Positions 34,140-48,130 of a stretch of DNA of 64,000 nt are shown here, piece by piece. The first letter of the stretch is position 1; every line of letters begins with the position of its first letter. Source of the DNA: Pardosa pseudoannulata. Lineage: Eukaryota > Arthropoda > Arachnida > Araneae > Lycosidae. Made by a program: the position numbers and the translations under genes. The notes under the pieces are model-generated. The model was not told the DNA's origin. It ran no database searches and worked only from the letters and a program-made list of their open reading frames with translations. Where the stretch lies: the NCBI GenBank assembly GCA_032207245.1, contig CM063500.1, forward strand, positions 37,064,987 to 37,128,986, in the 5' to 3' direction.

Positions 34140-37100
34140 TGCAACTTTGCTGCAAAATAAATTTGCTATCCGGGAAATAGCTTTTTGAACTTTAATATTT
34201 TCTTTTTCAATAAAACGTTTCTTGTAGCAACATTCACCCACTTTAAAATAATTCCTTTTTAACTCTGGGATTTTAGAGTTTGTCTACTTAAATTTCACCT
34301 AAATTCAGTTCAGTTTTTCCTCACAGTACTGTAAACTCTTTCACATGCAGCGTTACTGTGTAGAAAAAGTAGTATATTCAGCATTATATTTTGCAAGACT
34401 TTGTATTTGATTGCTGAATTGTGGTCTTTTAACTGTTCAAAATTTCTGTTATTTTCCTGAGCAATCTCAGGAGTTTCCGGAGTTGTCAAATTCTTTCATT
34501 TCTCCTGAGAATCTGGAGTAGCTGGCATGTCTGATATTTTCAACAGTCTTAACTCCTTTTTTACAGCATAAGTTGCTTGCCATATATTCTCAATAATCTT
34601 AACTCCTTTTTTACATCATAAGTTGTTTGTCATGCTGAACTAGCTTCAAGCTTGCAAAGCAAGACAAGTTTGCTGCAAACTAAATTTGCTATGTGGGAAG
34701 TAGCTTTTTGGGCTTTAACAATTTCTGTTTCAATAACGCTTTTCTTGTAGCAGTATTGACCCTCATTAAAATATTTCCTTTTTTTTACATCTGGGATTCT
34801 AGAGTTTGATCTAGTCGAAATTTCACTTAAATTAAGTTTAGTTTTTCCTCACAGTACTGTAAACCCTTTAACATGGAGCATTACTGTGTAGAAAGAGTAG
34901 TATATTCAGCATTATTTTTACCAAGACTTTGTATTTCATTGCTGAATTGGGATCTTTTATCTGTTCAAAGTTTCTGTTATTTTCCGGAGCAATCAGGGGG
35001 GTTTCCGGAGTTATCAAATTCTCTAATTTCTCCAAAGAATCCGGAGTAGCTGGTATGTCTGATATTTCCTGTGTGGAAAGAGTAGTATATTCACCATTAT
35101 TGTTTTTCAAAGACTTTGTATTTGATTGCTGAATTGGGATCTTTTAATAGTTCAAAATTTCTGTTATTTTCTGGAGCAATCCGAGGGGTTTCAGTAGTTA
35201 TCAAATTCTCTCACTTCTCTGGAGAATCCAGAGTAGCTGGAATGTCTGATATTTACTGTGTGGAAAGAGTAGTATATTCAGAATTATTTTTCCGAGGTAT
35301 TGTATTTGATTGCTGAATTGTGATCTTTTAGCTGTTCAAAGTTTCTGCTATTTTCCGGAGCAATGAGGGTTTTCCGGAGTTATCAAATTATCTTGTCCAG
35401 AGAATACGGAGTAGCTGGCATGTCTGATAAATTCAATAGGCTTAACTAATTTTATATATCATACGGAGTTATTTATCAGAAAATCTGGAAATTATTTATT
35501 TGAGATTACATATATACACAGTACTGCAAAGTCAAGGCATTTGTCAAAATTTCAGTAGATATGCCTGTAGAAAAATTAATTTACATGTTTATGATATACA
35601 TCACATTTTAAGCACAGCAAACAAATTCACGATTTTCGCTATTTTTTTTTAAACTTTTGCAGCATCTAATGAAAATTAAAAGTCATTTAGAATACTGGAA
35701 AACACCATGTGCCGAATATGTCCTTGCACTTTATAAAATTTAAGCATCTATTTATATTTTTAAAATTGAATGACTTAAATAATTTAATCCAGCACTGGTA
35801 AAATCAGGTTCCTTTTAAACGCTACATATTAATATGAATCCTTTAAAAATTAATGAATTCTAATGTAATATTTCTACTGAATTTTACTGAATTTTCTTTA
35901 GTACTCTGTAATTAAAAATTGTCCTTATCAAATATTAAATTTTTTAATAAATAGAAACCACGTCAAACTATTTTACATATATTTAATTGTGAACAAACTT
36001 GTAAGCTTTTTATGAACACACACAAATGGATTCCGGCAAAATTGTATTAAAATATTGTTTATTTAAAATTGTTAAATTTAGAGTTAATCTGGTGGTAAAG
36101 TTCACATTAGTTTTATAATGAGTGAAATTTCTAAAAATTGTAAAAATAATGTACATCTCTGATCATACAATATTTACATTTTTCTCATCTAAGATTCTTC
36201 AGTTTGCCTACTCAAATATGACCTAAATTCAGTTAGTTCTTAAGCACACTACTGTAAACTTTTTAACATGCAGTATTAACGTGTGGAAAGAGTTGTATAT
36301 TCAGTATTGTTTTTTCCAAGACTTTGTATTTGATTGCTGAATTGTGATCTTTTAGCTGTTCAAAATTTCTGTTATTTTCCGGAGCAATCTGAGGAGTTTT
36401 CGGAGTTATCAAATTTTCTCATTTCGCCAGAGAATTTGGAGTAGCTGGCATGTCTGATATTTTCAATAGTCTTAACTTCTTTTTACATCATAAGTTGCTT
36501 GTCCTACTGAACTAGCTTCAAGCTTGCAGGCTTGAAAAGCAAGACAAGTTTGCTGCAAACTAAATTTGCTATCTGGGAAGTAGCTTTTTGGGCTTTCACA
36601 ATTTCTGTTTCAATAAATCTTTTCTTGTAGCAGTATTAACCCTCATTGAAATATTTCCTTTTTTTGTCATCTGGGATTCTAGAGTTTGGTCTACTCAAAT
36701 TTCCCCAAAATTCAGTTTAGTTTTTCAGCATAGTACAGTAAACTCCTTAATATGCAGCATTACTTTGTGGAAAAAGTTTATATTCTGCATTATTTTTTTT
36801 AACTTTGTATTTGATTGCTGAATTGTGATTTTTTAGTTGTTCAAAATTTCTGTTATTTTCCAGAAAAATCTGAGGTGTTTCCGGAGTTATCAAATTTCCT
36901 CATTTCTCCTGAGCAACTTCGGAGAATCTGGAGTAGTTGGATTTCTGATATTTTTAATAGCCTTAACTAATTTTTTACATCATAAGGTGCTATTTTAAAA
37001 AAATAAGAAAGGTATTTATTGAGATTACATATAAACACAGTAATGTAATATAAAGTCATTTGTCAAAATTTCAGCAGATATGTCTGATGGAAAAATTACT

Positions 37101-37640
37101 TTACATGTTTAGGATACACATCACATTTTAAGCACAACAAAAAATTCATATTTTTCCCTACTTTTTTTAATTTTTTGCATTATTTCATGAATACTGAAAG
37201 TCATTTAGAATACTGGAAAACACCAAGTACCGAATATGTAGCTTGTACTTTATAAAATTTAAGCATCTATTTATAAGTTCAAAACTGAATGACTTAAATA
37301 ATTTAATCCAGCACTGGTAAAATAAGGTTCTTTTTAAATGCTACAAATAAATTCATCAATCCCTTAAAAAATTAATGAATTTTTAATGTGATATTTGTAC
37401 GGAATTTTAAACCAATATTTTTCTTTACTACTCTGTAATTAAAAATCGTCTTTATCAGATAATTAAAGTTTTAAAAATATAAACAACGTCGAAGTATTTT
37501 ACAGTTATTTAATTCTTAACAACATTAGCTTTTTATGAACACACACAAATGCATTCCGATGAAATTGTAGTAAAATATTGTTTATTTAAAAGTATGGAAT
37601 TCAAAGCTAATCTCCTGGAAAAGTTCACATTAGCTTTTTA
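34140..37640. repeat. Mosaic of direct duplications, 0.2-1.5 kb units
   Basis: At least three copies of a block beginning TTTGCTATCTGGGAAGTAGC occur (about 34165, 34685, 36565). The block with ATTACATATAAACACAGTA and TTTCAGCAGATATG occurs twice (about 35500 and 37025). A ~185-bp sub-unit with TTTGATTGCTGAATTGTGAT, TCCGGAGCAATC and GGAGTAGCTGGCATGTCTGA occurs at about 34405, 34935, 35120, 35305, 36330 and 36805, tandem in the middle. Small open frames at 34868-35316 and 36588-36821 are in these units. Confidence 0.88.
34868..35110 (-). other. Open frame over the repeated module; possible exon relic
   Basis: This 80-codon frame includes SDIPATPDSLEKLENLITPE followed by TPLIAPENNRNFEQIKD and NSAMKYKVL. 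Neighbouring copies of the module preserve most of this peptide (for example APENNRNF and NSAIKYKV), but three of them have TGA where this copy has TTA in EKLEN. No start context, partner exon or known domain is visible. It could be a decayed, repeatedly duplicated exon on the minus strand or noncoding repeat that happens to be open here. I favour the non-functional readings. Confidence 0.3.
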
Positions 37641-37799
37641 AATAAGTGAAATTTTTAAAAATTGTAGAAAAAATATATTTAATATATTTTTTGTGAAAAA
37701 AGTATATTTAGTTCATAGAGTGTTTATTTTAGAAGTAAATAAATTGCTTTAGTTTCCACTTGAAAACTGAAAATATTTAAATGATTAAATGTAAACTCT

Positions 37800-38640
37800 A
37801 GGGAATAATCTAATAACTTAATTATGAGAAGTTATTGATATTTCAATGAGTAATGTTTTTTTTAATTCTATTTTTCGTAGGAGTAAAAAAAAAGCTTAAA
37901 TTAACAACTCTACTTTAAAAAAAAACGTCGTTTTATTTATGAGAGATTGGTATGTATGGTAAGTAATAATCTAATAACTTAATTAGGAGAAATTATTAAT
38001 ATTTCAATGCTTAATGTTTGTTTAATTCTATCTTTCGTGGGAGAAAAATACTTAAAGTAACAACTCTACTTTTAAAACTAATAGTAGTTTGATTTATGAG
38101 AGATCGGAAAATATGGTTTTTAAATATGGTAAGTAATAATCTAATAACTTAATTAAGAGAAATTATTGATATATCAAAGCTTAATGTGTTTTTTCAATTC
38201 TATTTTTCGTAGAAGAAAAAAAGCTTAAAGTAACATCTCTACTTTTAAAATAATAGTAGTTTGATTTATGAGAGAGTGGAATATATGGTAAGTAAATATG
38301 ACAAGTAATAATCTAAAAAATTAATTAGGGGAAATTATTGATATATCAATGCGTATTGTTTTTATAATTATATTTATCTTAGGAGTCAAAAAAAGCTTAA
38401 AGTAACAACTCTACTTTTAAAAATAATAGTCGTTTGATTTATGAGAGATTGGAATATATGAGAAGTAAATATGGTAAGTAATAATCTAATAACATAATTA
38501 GGAGAAATTATTGATATATCAATGCTTAATGTTTTTCCAATTCAATTTTTCGTAGGAGAAAAAAAAGCTTAAAATAACAACTCAACTTTTAAAAATAATA
38601 GTCGTTTGATTTATGAGAGATTGAAATGCATAGTAACTTT
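37800..38640. repeat. Satellite array, ~170-bp monomer, 5 copies
   Basis: AATCTAATAACTTAATTAGG recurs at about 37806, 37967, 38136, 38306 and 38478. Each monomer continues with TTATTGATATTTCAATGC, a TTTTTCGTAGGAG block, GCTTAAAGTAACAACTCTAC and GTTTGATTTATGAGAGAT. No coding potential. Confidence 0.92.
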
Positions 38641-39259
38641 TTATTTACTTTTTAGAATTTAAAAAAATACATGCGTAAATCAGAACTTTAGAATCTTTAC
38701 ATAATTATAAAATTTATTATAGAAGTAAACCACATTTAAATTTATTGCAAAATTTATGAGTCTTAAATAATATTCAGTTTATTAACCTACGACGCAAGTT
38801 AAAAATTTATGATAATTGGAAGAGGCACTTTATGACTTCACAACTCCATTGCCTCAAAAAACCGGAGTTCTTCAATCACGTATTCGTTATTTTAACATAA
38901 AACTTCGTTATTTATTGAGAGTAAGTGACTAAGTCTCTTTAATGCTATGCAAAGTAAATGTATAGTTTTAATGAAAAGTAGATAAAGTTTTAGTAGATTT
39001 ATATAGATTGTGCACCGTTTTGACAAGAAAATCCATGGAAAGATTTCAATTAAAAATAAAGTGTAACTAGAGAAATAAAACAGTCTATTCAGTGAATGAG
39101 GTTAATAACCTGTGAGTAATTGGCTGGTAGGTGTAGCTTGTAGTTCATATTTATGCATTTCTGAAATAATTCGTAGTTTTGTGAATTATCTAAAGGATTC
39201 TTTATTTGTTTTGATTTTCCTAGATGAAGATCTGATTTAGAATTATATGCCTTCCATAT
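38641..39259. other. AT-rich sequence, nothing recognised
   Basis: No repeat period or gene was seen. Confidence 0.5.
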
Positions 39260-39620
39260 TCAACACAAATTACGTTTATTACGTTTACCTTTATTTGAAT
39301 GCATACATCCGTGTTTCTGTACACATAAATATCTGTTTTTAATATGTCTTCTAACTTACTATTCTTATTACGCTTACCTTTATTTGCATGCATACATCTG
39401 TGTTTCCGTACACATAAATATCTGTTTTTAATATGTCTTCTAACTTATTATTCTTATTACGCTTACCTTTATTTGCTGCATGCATACATCCGTGTTTCTG
39501 TACACATAAATATATGTTTTAATATGTTTTCTTATTATTCTTATTACGCCTACCTTTATTTGCATGCATACATCATTGTTTTTGTATATATAAATATCTG
39601 TTTTTAATATGTTTTCTAAT
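39260..39620. repeat. Minisatellite, ~90-bp unit, 4 copies
   Basis: TTACGCTTACCTTTATTTGC with GCATGCATACATC and ACACATAAATATCTG recurs four times between 39270 and 39610. The 87-codon frame at 39344-39607 is its translation. Confidence 0.92.
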
Positions 39621-40429
39621 TTGGCATTATATTTTATATTTCGAGTTTAATGAAGTGGAATCACCATTAGAAACACAAAGATAAAATGAAAATGCATTTC
39701 CTGCATAACTACACATTTTCTGTTTCTAGAATAAATATCCGTTTAGTAATCACAATTTTATTACTTTAAACTGACTTTTCTTATCTTAAGCCGGCAGTTG
39801 TTAATGGACTAGACAATATTTCATAGATAATTCGACAATTTTATCTTAGTTAATTGTTAAATGTAACTAAGAATGGTAAGAAAAAGTACTTTTTATATAC
39901 CCTCTATACTTCAATAAATATAACTTTTACTACATATTATAACAAATTATTAATATTAATAACTTTAAACATTTTAAATAAATATTTTGTATATTATGAA
40001 CACTTTAAACATTCGAGGTGAATTTCTAACTGACACTTTGAAATTTATCGGTTTTTCATTTTATAACATATAAATGCAAAATTAGATAAAATTGTATGTT
40101 TCAAAATGCAAAACATGTTTGTTTAGAGTGTAAAAGAGCATTTATAGAGATTTATACACGAAAAAATGGATATTTTTATCTTCTAATATTTCCTAAGAAT
40201 TATTAGTATAAGATTTATTAGAAAATTAAAAGTCTATTAATAATAATGGCTATATCATACGTACTAAAGTTCGGATGGCACATTTTAAATGTAACGACTT
40301 CTTAAACAATTAATAAGTATTGTTTAACTTTGTGATTTGAACCTTAATTGCTTCAATCCATTATTTTTCAAAATATGTGTCCGTGATCATACATTTCTGT
40401 TAAAATCTAAAAACATTCTACAGGTATAA
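39621..40429. other. AT-rich sequence, nothing recognised
   Basis: No gene or element ends found. Confidence 0.5.
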
Positions 40430-43400
40430 ATAACCTTTTATGTTAGAAAGAAATGTATATGGATTATATTTAAATAACGCACTAAGAACTGAATAATTAA
40501 TATTTTTCTTAGTGTTTTTTAGAAACACAATTTTCTTCTCAACTCTAAAAGATATTCTATACTTAAAATTAATCCTTTTTATGTGAAAGAAGATAATATA
40601 GTACATTATCAAATAAACTACTTCTAAAGCAGTAATAATTTCTTATTTTACAATAATTACTTTTAAATAAACAATATACACCAAAATAACCCTTTATATG
40701 TAAAAGAAATGCTTATAGATCATTGTCAAATAATCTACTTCTAAAGCAGCAATAATCTATAATTTTTCAATAATTACTTTTACATAAATATATTAAAATA
40801 TCGTACTCAGCTTTCAATCAGATTTGAATGAAACAAAATGTGCTTTTTTAGCCTTTTTCTGAATAATAACTGAAATCATTATATATAAATATATAGAACC
40901 GTTTATTCTTATTTAAAAGCATAATATTATCTTACCTTAAAGTTTTAAATGGAATTTTTCGCAAACGGTGAAAAGTTATATGGAAAAAATACATGAAGAT
41001 CGTTTTCAAATAGCATACTTTTAAACCAGTAATAATCTATAATTTTATAATAATTACTTTTACATAAGTATATTAAGATAAGGTACTTAACTTTCAATCA
41101 GATTTCGATAAAGAAAAATGGGTTTTTTAGCCTTTTTCTAAATAATAACAGAAATCAGTACATAAAAATATCTCGAACCTTCTAGTCTTATTTAAAAGAG
41201 TAATGTTATTTTACCTTAAACTTTTAAATGGAATTTTCCCCAAACGGTGAAATTTACATGGGAAAAATACATATAAATTGTTTTCAAATAGTATATTTTT
41301 AAAATGAGTAATAATCTTTAATTTTATAATAATTACATTTACATGGGTACTTAACTTTCAATCAGATTTGCATGAAGCAAAAAGGTGTTTTTTAGTCTAT
41401 TTCTAAATAATAACTGAGATCATTAGATATAAATATCTAGAATCTTTTATTCTTATTTAAAAGCATAATATTATTTTACTTTAAAATTTCAAATGGAATT
41501 TTCCCCAAACGGTGAAAGTTTATATGAAAAAATATATATATAGACCGTTTTCAGATAGCATACTTTTAAAAGAGAAATAATCTATAATTTTGATATAATT
41601 AGTTTTACATAAATATATTAAGATAGAGTTCTTAACTTTCAATCAGATTTAAATGAAGCAAAATGAATAGTTTAGCTTTTTCTAAATAATATCTGAAATC
41701 AATACATATAAATATACATATAAATAAAGAATCTTTTATTCTTATTATAAACCATGATATTATTTTACCTTATAATTTTTGATTGAAATTTTCCCAAAAC
41801 GGTGGAAATTTATATGGGAAAAATTACATATAGATCATTTTCAAATAGCATACTTTTAATTCAGTAATAATCTATAATAATATAATAATACCTTTTCCAT
41901 AAATATATTAAGATAGCGTACTTAACCTTCAATCAGATTTCCATGAAAAAAAATCGGCTTTTTATGCTTTTTCTAAATAATAACTGAAATCACTACATAC
42001 AAATATCTAGAACCTTTTATTCTTATTTAAAGGCGTAATATCATTTTATCTTAAAAATTTAAATGGAATTTTTCCCAAACGGTGAAATTTTATATGGAAA
42101 AAAATACATATAGATTATTTTGAAATATCGTACCTTTAAATCAGTAATAATCTATAATTTTATAATAATTACTTTTACATAAATATATTAAGATAGCGTA
42201 ACTTAACTTTAAATCAGATTTGAATGAAGCAAAATGTTTGTTTTACCTTTTGTCTAAATAATAACTGAAATCAATACGTATAAATATCTAGAACCTTTTA
42301 TTCTTATTATAAACCATAATATTATTTTACCTTAAAAATTTTTAATGGAATTTTCCCCGAACGGTGAAAATTTATATGTGAAAAATTTATATAGATCGTT
42401 TTCAAATAGCATACTTTTAAATTAGGAATAATCTATAATTTTGTAAAAATTACTTTTACATGAATATATTAAGATAGCGTACTTAACTTTCAATCAGATT
42501 TGAATGAAGAATGAAGCAAAATGTTTTTTTTATCCTTTTTCTAAATAATAACTGAAATCGGTACATATAAATATCTAGAAACTTTTATTCTTATTTAAAG
42601 GCATAATATTATTTTACCTTAAAATTTTAAATGGAATTTTTCCCAAACGGTGAAAATTTATATGGGAAAAATACATAGAGATCGTTCTTACATAACATAC
42701 TTTTAAATCATTTATAATCTATAATTTTATAATAATTACTTTTACATAAGTATATTAAGATAAGGTACTTAACTTTCAATCAGATTTCGATAAAGAAAAA
42801 TGGGTTTTTTAGCCTTTTTCTAAACAATAATGAAATCAGTAAATATAAATATATTGAGATTATTTTTTGTTATTATAAACCATAATTTTATTTTACCTTA
42901 AAATTTTTGAATCGATTTAAATAGCATACTCTTAAATCAGTAATAATCTATACTTTTATAATAATTTCTTTTCTATAAACATATTAAAATATCGTACTTA
43001 ACTTTCAATCAGATTTGCATGAATCAAAATGGGTTTTTTATCCTTTTTCTAAATAATATCTGAAGTCAGAGCATATAAATATAGAGAGCATTTTTTCTTA
43101 TTTTAAAACAATATTTTTTACCTTAAAATTTTAAATAGAATTTTCACCAAATGGATGATATAAAGTCACATTTATAACAAAATTATGTTTATACTCTTAT
43201 CAATGTTTCATCCTCGATTGAATCTTTAACCTGAAAAGCACGTTTTCTCAGTTAGGATTATAAACTAGCAATTATTTCAAGTTTACCATCCTCAACAACA
43301 ATATAGAGTTCTTAACTTTCAATCAGATTTAAATGAAGCAAAATGAATAGTTTAGCTTTTTCTAAATAATATCTGAAATCAATACATATAAATATACATA

Positions 43401-44982
43401 TAAATAAAGAATCTTTTATTCTTATTATAAACCATGATATTATTTTACCTTATAATTTTTGATTGAAATTTTCCCAAAACGGTGGAAATTTATATGGGAA
43501 AAATTACATATGGATCATTTTCAAATAGCCTACTATTAATTCAGTAATAATCTATAATAATATAATAATACCTTTTCCATAAATATATTAAGATAGCGTA
43601 CTTAACCTTCAATCAGATTTCCATGAAAAAAAAATCGGCTTTTTATGCTTTTTCTAAATAATAACTGAAATCACTACATACAAATATCTAGAACCTTTTA
43701 TTCTTATTTAAAGGCGTAATATCATTTTATCTTAAAACTTTAAATGGAATTTTTCCCAAACGGTGAAATTTTATATGGAAAAAAATACATATAGATTATT
43801 TTGAAATATCGTACCTTTAAATCAGTAATAATCTATAATTTTATAATAATTACTTTTACATAAATATATTAAGATAGCGTAACTTAACTTTAAATCATAT
43901 TTGAATGAAGCAAAATATTTGTTTTACCTTTTGTCTAAATAATAACTGAAATCAATACGTATAAATATCTAGAACCTTTTATTCTTATTATAAACCATAA
44001 TATTATTTTACCTTAAAATTTTTTAATGGAATTTTCCCCGAACGGTGAAAATTTATATGTGAAAAATTTATATAGATCGTTTTCAAATAGCATACTTTTA
44101 AATTAGGAATAATTTATAATTTTGTAAAAATTACTTTTACATGAATATATTAAGATAGCGTACTTAACTTTCAATCAGATTTGAATGAAGAATGAAGAAA
44201 AATGTTTTTTTATCCTTTTTCTAAATAATAACTGAAATCGGTACATATAAATATCTAGAAACTTTTATTCTTATTTAAAGGCATAATATTATTTTACCTT
44301 AAAATTTTAAATGGAATTTTTCCCAAACGGTGAAAATTTATATGGGAAAAATACATAGAGATCGTTCTTACATAACATACTTTTAAATCATTTATAATCT
44401 ATAATTTTATAATAATTACTTTTACATAAGTATATTAAGATAAGGTACTTAACTTTCAATCAGATTTCGATAAAGAAAAATGGGTTTTTTAGCCTTTTTC
44501 TAAACAATAATGAAATCAGTAAATATAAATATATTGAGATTATTTTTTGTTATTATAAACCATAATGTTATTTTACCTTAAAATTTTTGAATCGATTTAA
44601 ATAGTATACTCTTAAATCAGTAATAATCTATACTTTTATAATAATTTCTTTTCTATAAACATATTAAAATATCGTACTTAACTTTCAATCAGATTTCCAT
44701 GAATCAAAATGGGTTTTTTAGCCTTTTTCTAAATAATATCTGAAGTCAGAGCATAGAAATATATAGAGCATTTTTTCTTATTTTAAAACAATATTTTTTA
44801 CCTTAAAATTTTAAATAGAATTTTCACCAAATGGATGATATAAAGTCACATTTATAACAAAATTATGTTTATACTCTTATCAATGTTTCATCCTCGATTG
44901 AATCTTTAACCTGAAAAGCACGTTTTCTCAGTTAGGATTATAAACTAGCAATTATTTCAAGTTTACCATCCTCAACAACAAT
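40430..44982. repeat. Satellite array, ~280-bp monomer
   Basis: The landmark CAAACGGTGAAA occurs (with variants) at about 40962, 41241, 41506, 41796, 42076, 42358 and 42644, with spacings of 265-290. Each monomer carries AATGGAATTTTTCCC, AGTAATAATCTATAATTTT, CTTAACTTTCAATCAGATTT and CCTTTTTCTAAATAATAACTG. The 64-codon frame at 40418-40612 lies at its edge and is not a gene. Confidence 0.93.
41623..44982. repeat. Very recent tandem duplication of 1,680 bp within the satellite
   Basis: The segment 41623-43302 is followed directly by an almost identical copy, 43303-44982. The line ending CTCAACAACAATATAG occurs at the end of both copies. Only scattered differences are visible (for example AGATCATTTT versus GGATCATTTT), so identity is near 99%. 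Both segment starts share the short sequence ATAG, consistent with a microhomology or unequal-exchange junction. Confidence 0.93.
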
Positions 44983-45379
44983 ATAGTTCCTCTAAACTCT
45001 GTTACACTCGACATAAATTAACTTTTAAAGAGTACTTACGAGTAACGGAGGAAATAAATAATCTTTTAAGATGAAATTTACTGCTTCATTTTAGACATAA
45101 CATCGCGAGTGAAGCATAAAGGTAAAAAATATTTTATCTTCTTATTAATGTGAGCCAAACTGAAGTTAAAAAGTGCAAGTGGATCACTTAACTCCATTGT
45201 GAAATGTAATTTAGTTAAGTTACTTAAATAAAAATTTTAAGTTTATGGATAGTTTTCCTCCAAAATGTGAATATTAAATAATGTCTCTGAATGCGTGTAG
45301 AATAAATATTCATTGATTTTAGTTTTCGCTAAAAGTTTATATTTTAACAATGATATAAGAATTTGCTCACTATATTTTA
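44983..45379. other. AT-rich spacer between two satellites
   Basis: No gene or element ends found. Confidence 0.5.
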
Positions 45380-47360
45380 TAAAGTATAGCAAGAATTTTA
45401 TTTTTGCTATTATTATTTAAAAATACTGCTATTAATATTTGATAAATATTCATAGTTTACCTGTCTTTTTAAAACTGCTGTTATAAGTTTAGTTTAGAAC
45501 CTCTACGGTCTACAGTTTTGCAATACGAAGGCTAATGAGACCGGGACCTACTGTTTACAGTCGATTTCGAATGGGTAGGAACATCCATGACATGAGTGGG
45601 ATTCGAACCTACGAACTAAGGTAAAGAATAATAGCACTCTACCATTTGGCTATCATTCGGCATGCTATTGTAAGACATAATGTCAGAGGAACTTACATTA
45701 TTTATTTTACACTTTATAGAAAGAATATTATTTTTGTTTAGATTTAACAGAACTGCAATTAATAATTAAAATTAATTACTGATTACTTGTCTGTAATAAA
45801 ATTATTTGAATTATTTAATAATAGTTGACATAATAGTTAAGTATAAGAATTTGAATTATTTCTATTATTCCATCTGTCAAAATATTAATTTTTTCTGTGA
45901 TTTAACACCACTGCAATTTGTAATTCAAAATTATTTATTGCTTGTCTACCTTTCATAAAATAGACTTATATCAGATATAATAATATAACAACCCGCATTT
46001 TCTTCTTTAATCCTTATTCCAAGAATATTATTCTTGTCTTGATTTCAAAGAGCTGCAATTAATAGTTCAAAATATTTTTTAGTGTTTACCTACCTTTCAT
46101 AAATTAGAGTTATAAGATATAATGATATAGCAATCCCCATTATTTATAATAATCCTTATAACAAAACTATTTACTTTTGTTCTCATTTCAAAGAGGTGCA
46201 ATTAATAATTCAAAATTATTTATTATTTACCTGCTTTTCATAAAATAGAGTTCTAAGATATAATGATATAACAAACCGCATTACTTATTTTAATCTCTTA
46301 GCAAGAATATTATTTTTGTTATGATTTCAAAGAGCTGCAATAAATAATTCAAAATTATTTATTGTTAACTTGCCTTTCATAAAATAGAGTTATAAGATAT
46401 AATGACAGAATCCTCATTACTCATTTTAATCTTTATAGCAAGAATATTATTATTGTTATGATTTCAAAGAGGTGCAATTAATAATTCGAAATTATTTATT
46501 GTTTGCCTGTTTTTCATAATATATAGTTATAAGATATAGTAGTATAACAATTCGCAATACTTCTTTTAATCCTTAGAGCAAGAATACTATTTTTGTTATG
46601 ATTTCAAAGTGCTGCAATTAATAGTTCAAAATTATTTATTGTTTAACAGCCTTCCATAAAATACAGTTATAAGATATAATGATATAACAATCCACATTAC
46701 TTATTTTAATCCTTATAGCAAGAATATTATTTTTGGTATGATTTCAAAGAGCTGCAATTAATAATTAAAAATTAGTTATTGTTTACCTGCCTTTCATAAA
46801 ATAGAGGTATAAGATATAGTGGTATAACAATCAGTATTACTTATTTAATCCTTGTAGCAAAAATATTATTTTTGTTATGATTTCAAAGAGCTGTAATTAA
46901 TAATTCCAAATTATTTATTGTAGTTACCTGCCTTTCATAAAATAGAGTTATAAAATATAATGATATAACAATCCGCATTACTTATTTTATCCCTTATAGC
47001 AAGAATATTATTTTTATTATGATTTCAAAAAGCTGTAATTAATAATTCCAAATTATTTATTGTAGTTACCTGCCTTTCATAAAATAGAGTTATAAAATAT
47101 AATGATATAACAATCTGCATTATTTATTTTATCCCTTATGGCAAGAATATTATTTTTGTTATGATTTCAAAGAGCGGCAATTAATTATTCAAAATTATTT
47201 ATTGTTTGCCTGTCTTTCATAAAATAGTGTTATAAGATATAATTATATAACGATAGGCATTGTTTATTTTAATTGGAATGGCAAGGGTATTATTTTCAAA
47301 GAACTGAAGTTGTGATTTGAAAGAGATGCAGTTAATAATTAAATCTTAATCTTAATTTAC
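45380..47360. repeat. Satellite array, ~140-bp monomer, about 12 copies
   Basis: GATTTCAAAGAGCTGCAATT recurs at about 46051, 46193, 46332, 46470, 46610, 46750, 46889, 47030, 47172 and 47322, with spacings of 138-150. Each monomer includes CCTTTCATAAAATAGAGTTA and GCAAGAATATTATTTTTG. The first copies are more diverged and are split by a SINE. Confidence 0.94.
45488..45664 (-). mobile_element. tRNA-derived SINE inserted in the 140-bp satellite
   Basis: Same family as 18497: the minus strand has a mutated tRNA-like head, a B box in GTAGGTTCGAATCCCAC, and the tail with GTAGGTCCCGGTCTCATTA. The flanks CTGTTATAAG and CTATTGTAAG (8 of 10 identical) look like an aged target duplication. It is more diverged than the copies at 18.5 and 21.5 kb, so it is an older insertion. 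Confidence 0.8.
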
Positions 47361-48130
47361 GGTTCTTTCATAAAAGGTGAATAAATTTATAAACATCAGA
47401 GGAAGATTTATAGAAAAATATATTGAGTTACCTTAAAGTTTTATTTTTTACCACAGTACAAATAAATTGTTAGATTTTCTTTTTACCTTATTTTATTTTA
47501 GTTGCTTTATTTTTCTTTGACAATGTATTTTTTACCTGTTACTTTTCTTGTATTTTCGTATTTAATTTTCAAAATTCATTTCGTAAACATCAATTTAAAT
47601 ACACCTCAACTTGTCAGCATCACCCAGTGCCAACAGAGAACAAGATGAAACAGAGTGATCTACTTAAGCTCCAAATATAATATATATTATATATAATTAA
47701 ATTTGTATTTTATAGTTCATTTAAAAAAAACGCTTGGTCGAAATGAATTCTGCCATTACAAAACTGGCGAATTTCAGTTGCTCGAACTGGGTTCGGGAGT
47801 CACAGGCAAGGGTTAAAGGACTTATCACACGTCAACTGGATTCAAATTAAATCGGTTAAACATTTTTCATTCACAAACCAAAAAAACCGCTCATTCATCA
47901 CTTGCTTAATAGATCTCAAATTCAATAAGTCTTTTTCATCACATTCAAGATAATGCTATCTTCACATGTTCAAACACATTACCAGTAAAATAACCATAGG
48001 AACTACTTCCTAGTGCTCCCTATCTTTATTGTTAAAAATACCCATCCCCTTATTTTAAGAAAACACCCTAACAGATCATTCAAGAAATTTGCGAAAAATA
48101 TATTTATTATATAGCATCTTGGGAAAAAGA
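47361..48130. other. AT-rich sequence with a 150-bp segment shared with Helitrons
   Basis: No gene. The stretch from about 47848 to 47993 (TCGGTTAAACATTTTTCATT ... CACATTACCAGTAAAA) recurs four times inside the Helitron cluster at 50.4-51.9 kb. Confidence 0.7.

Noticed and set aside
39344..39607. 87-codon hydrophobic frame resembling a membrane protein
   Set aside because: It is the translation of the 90-bp minisatellite.
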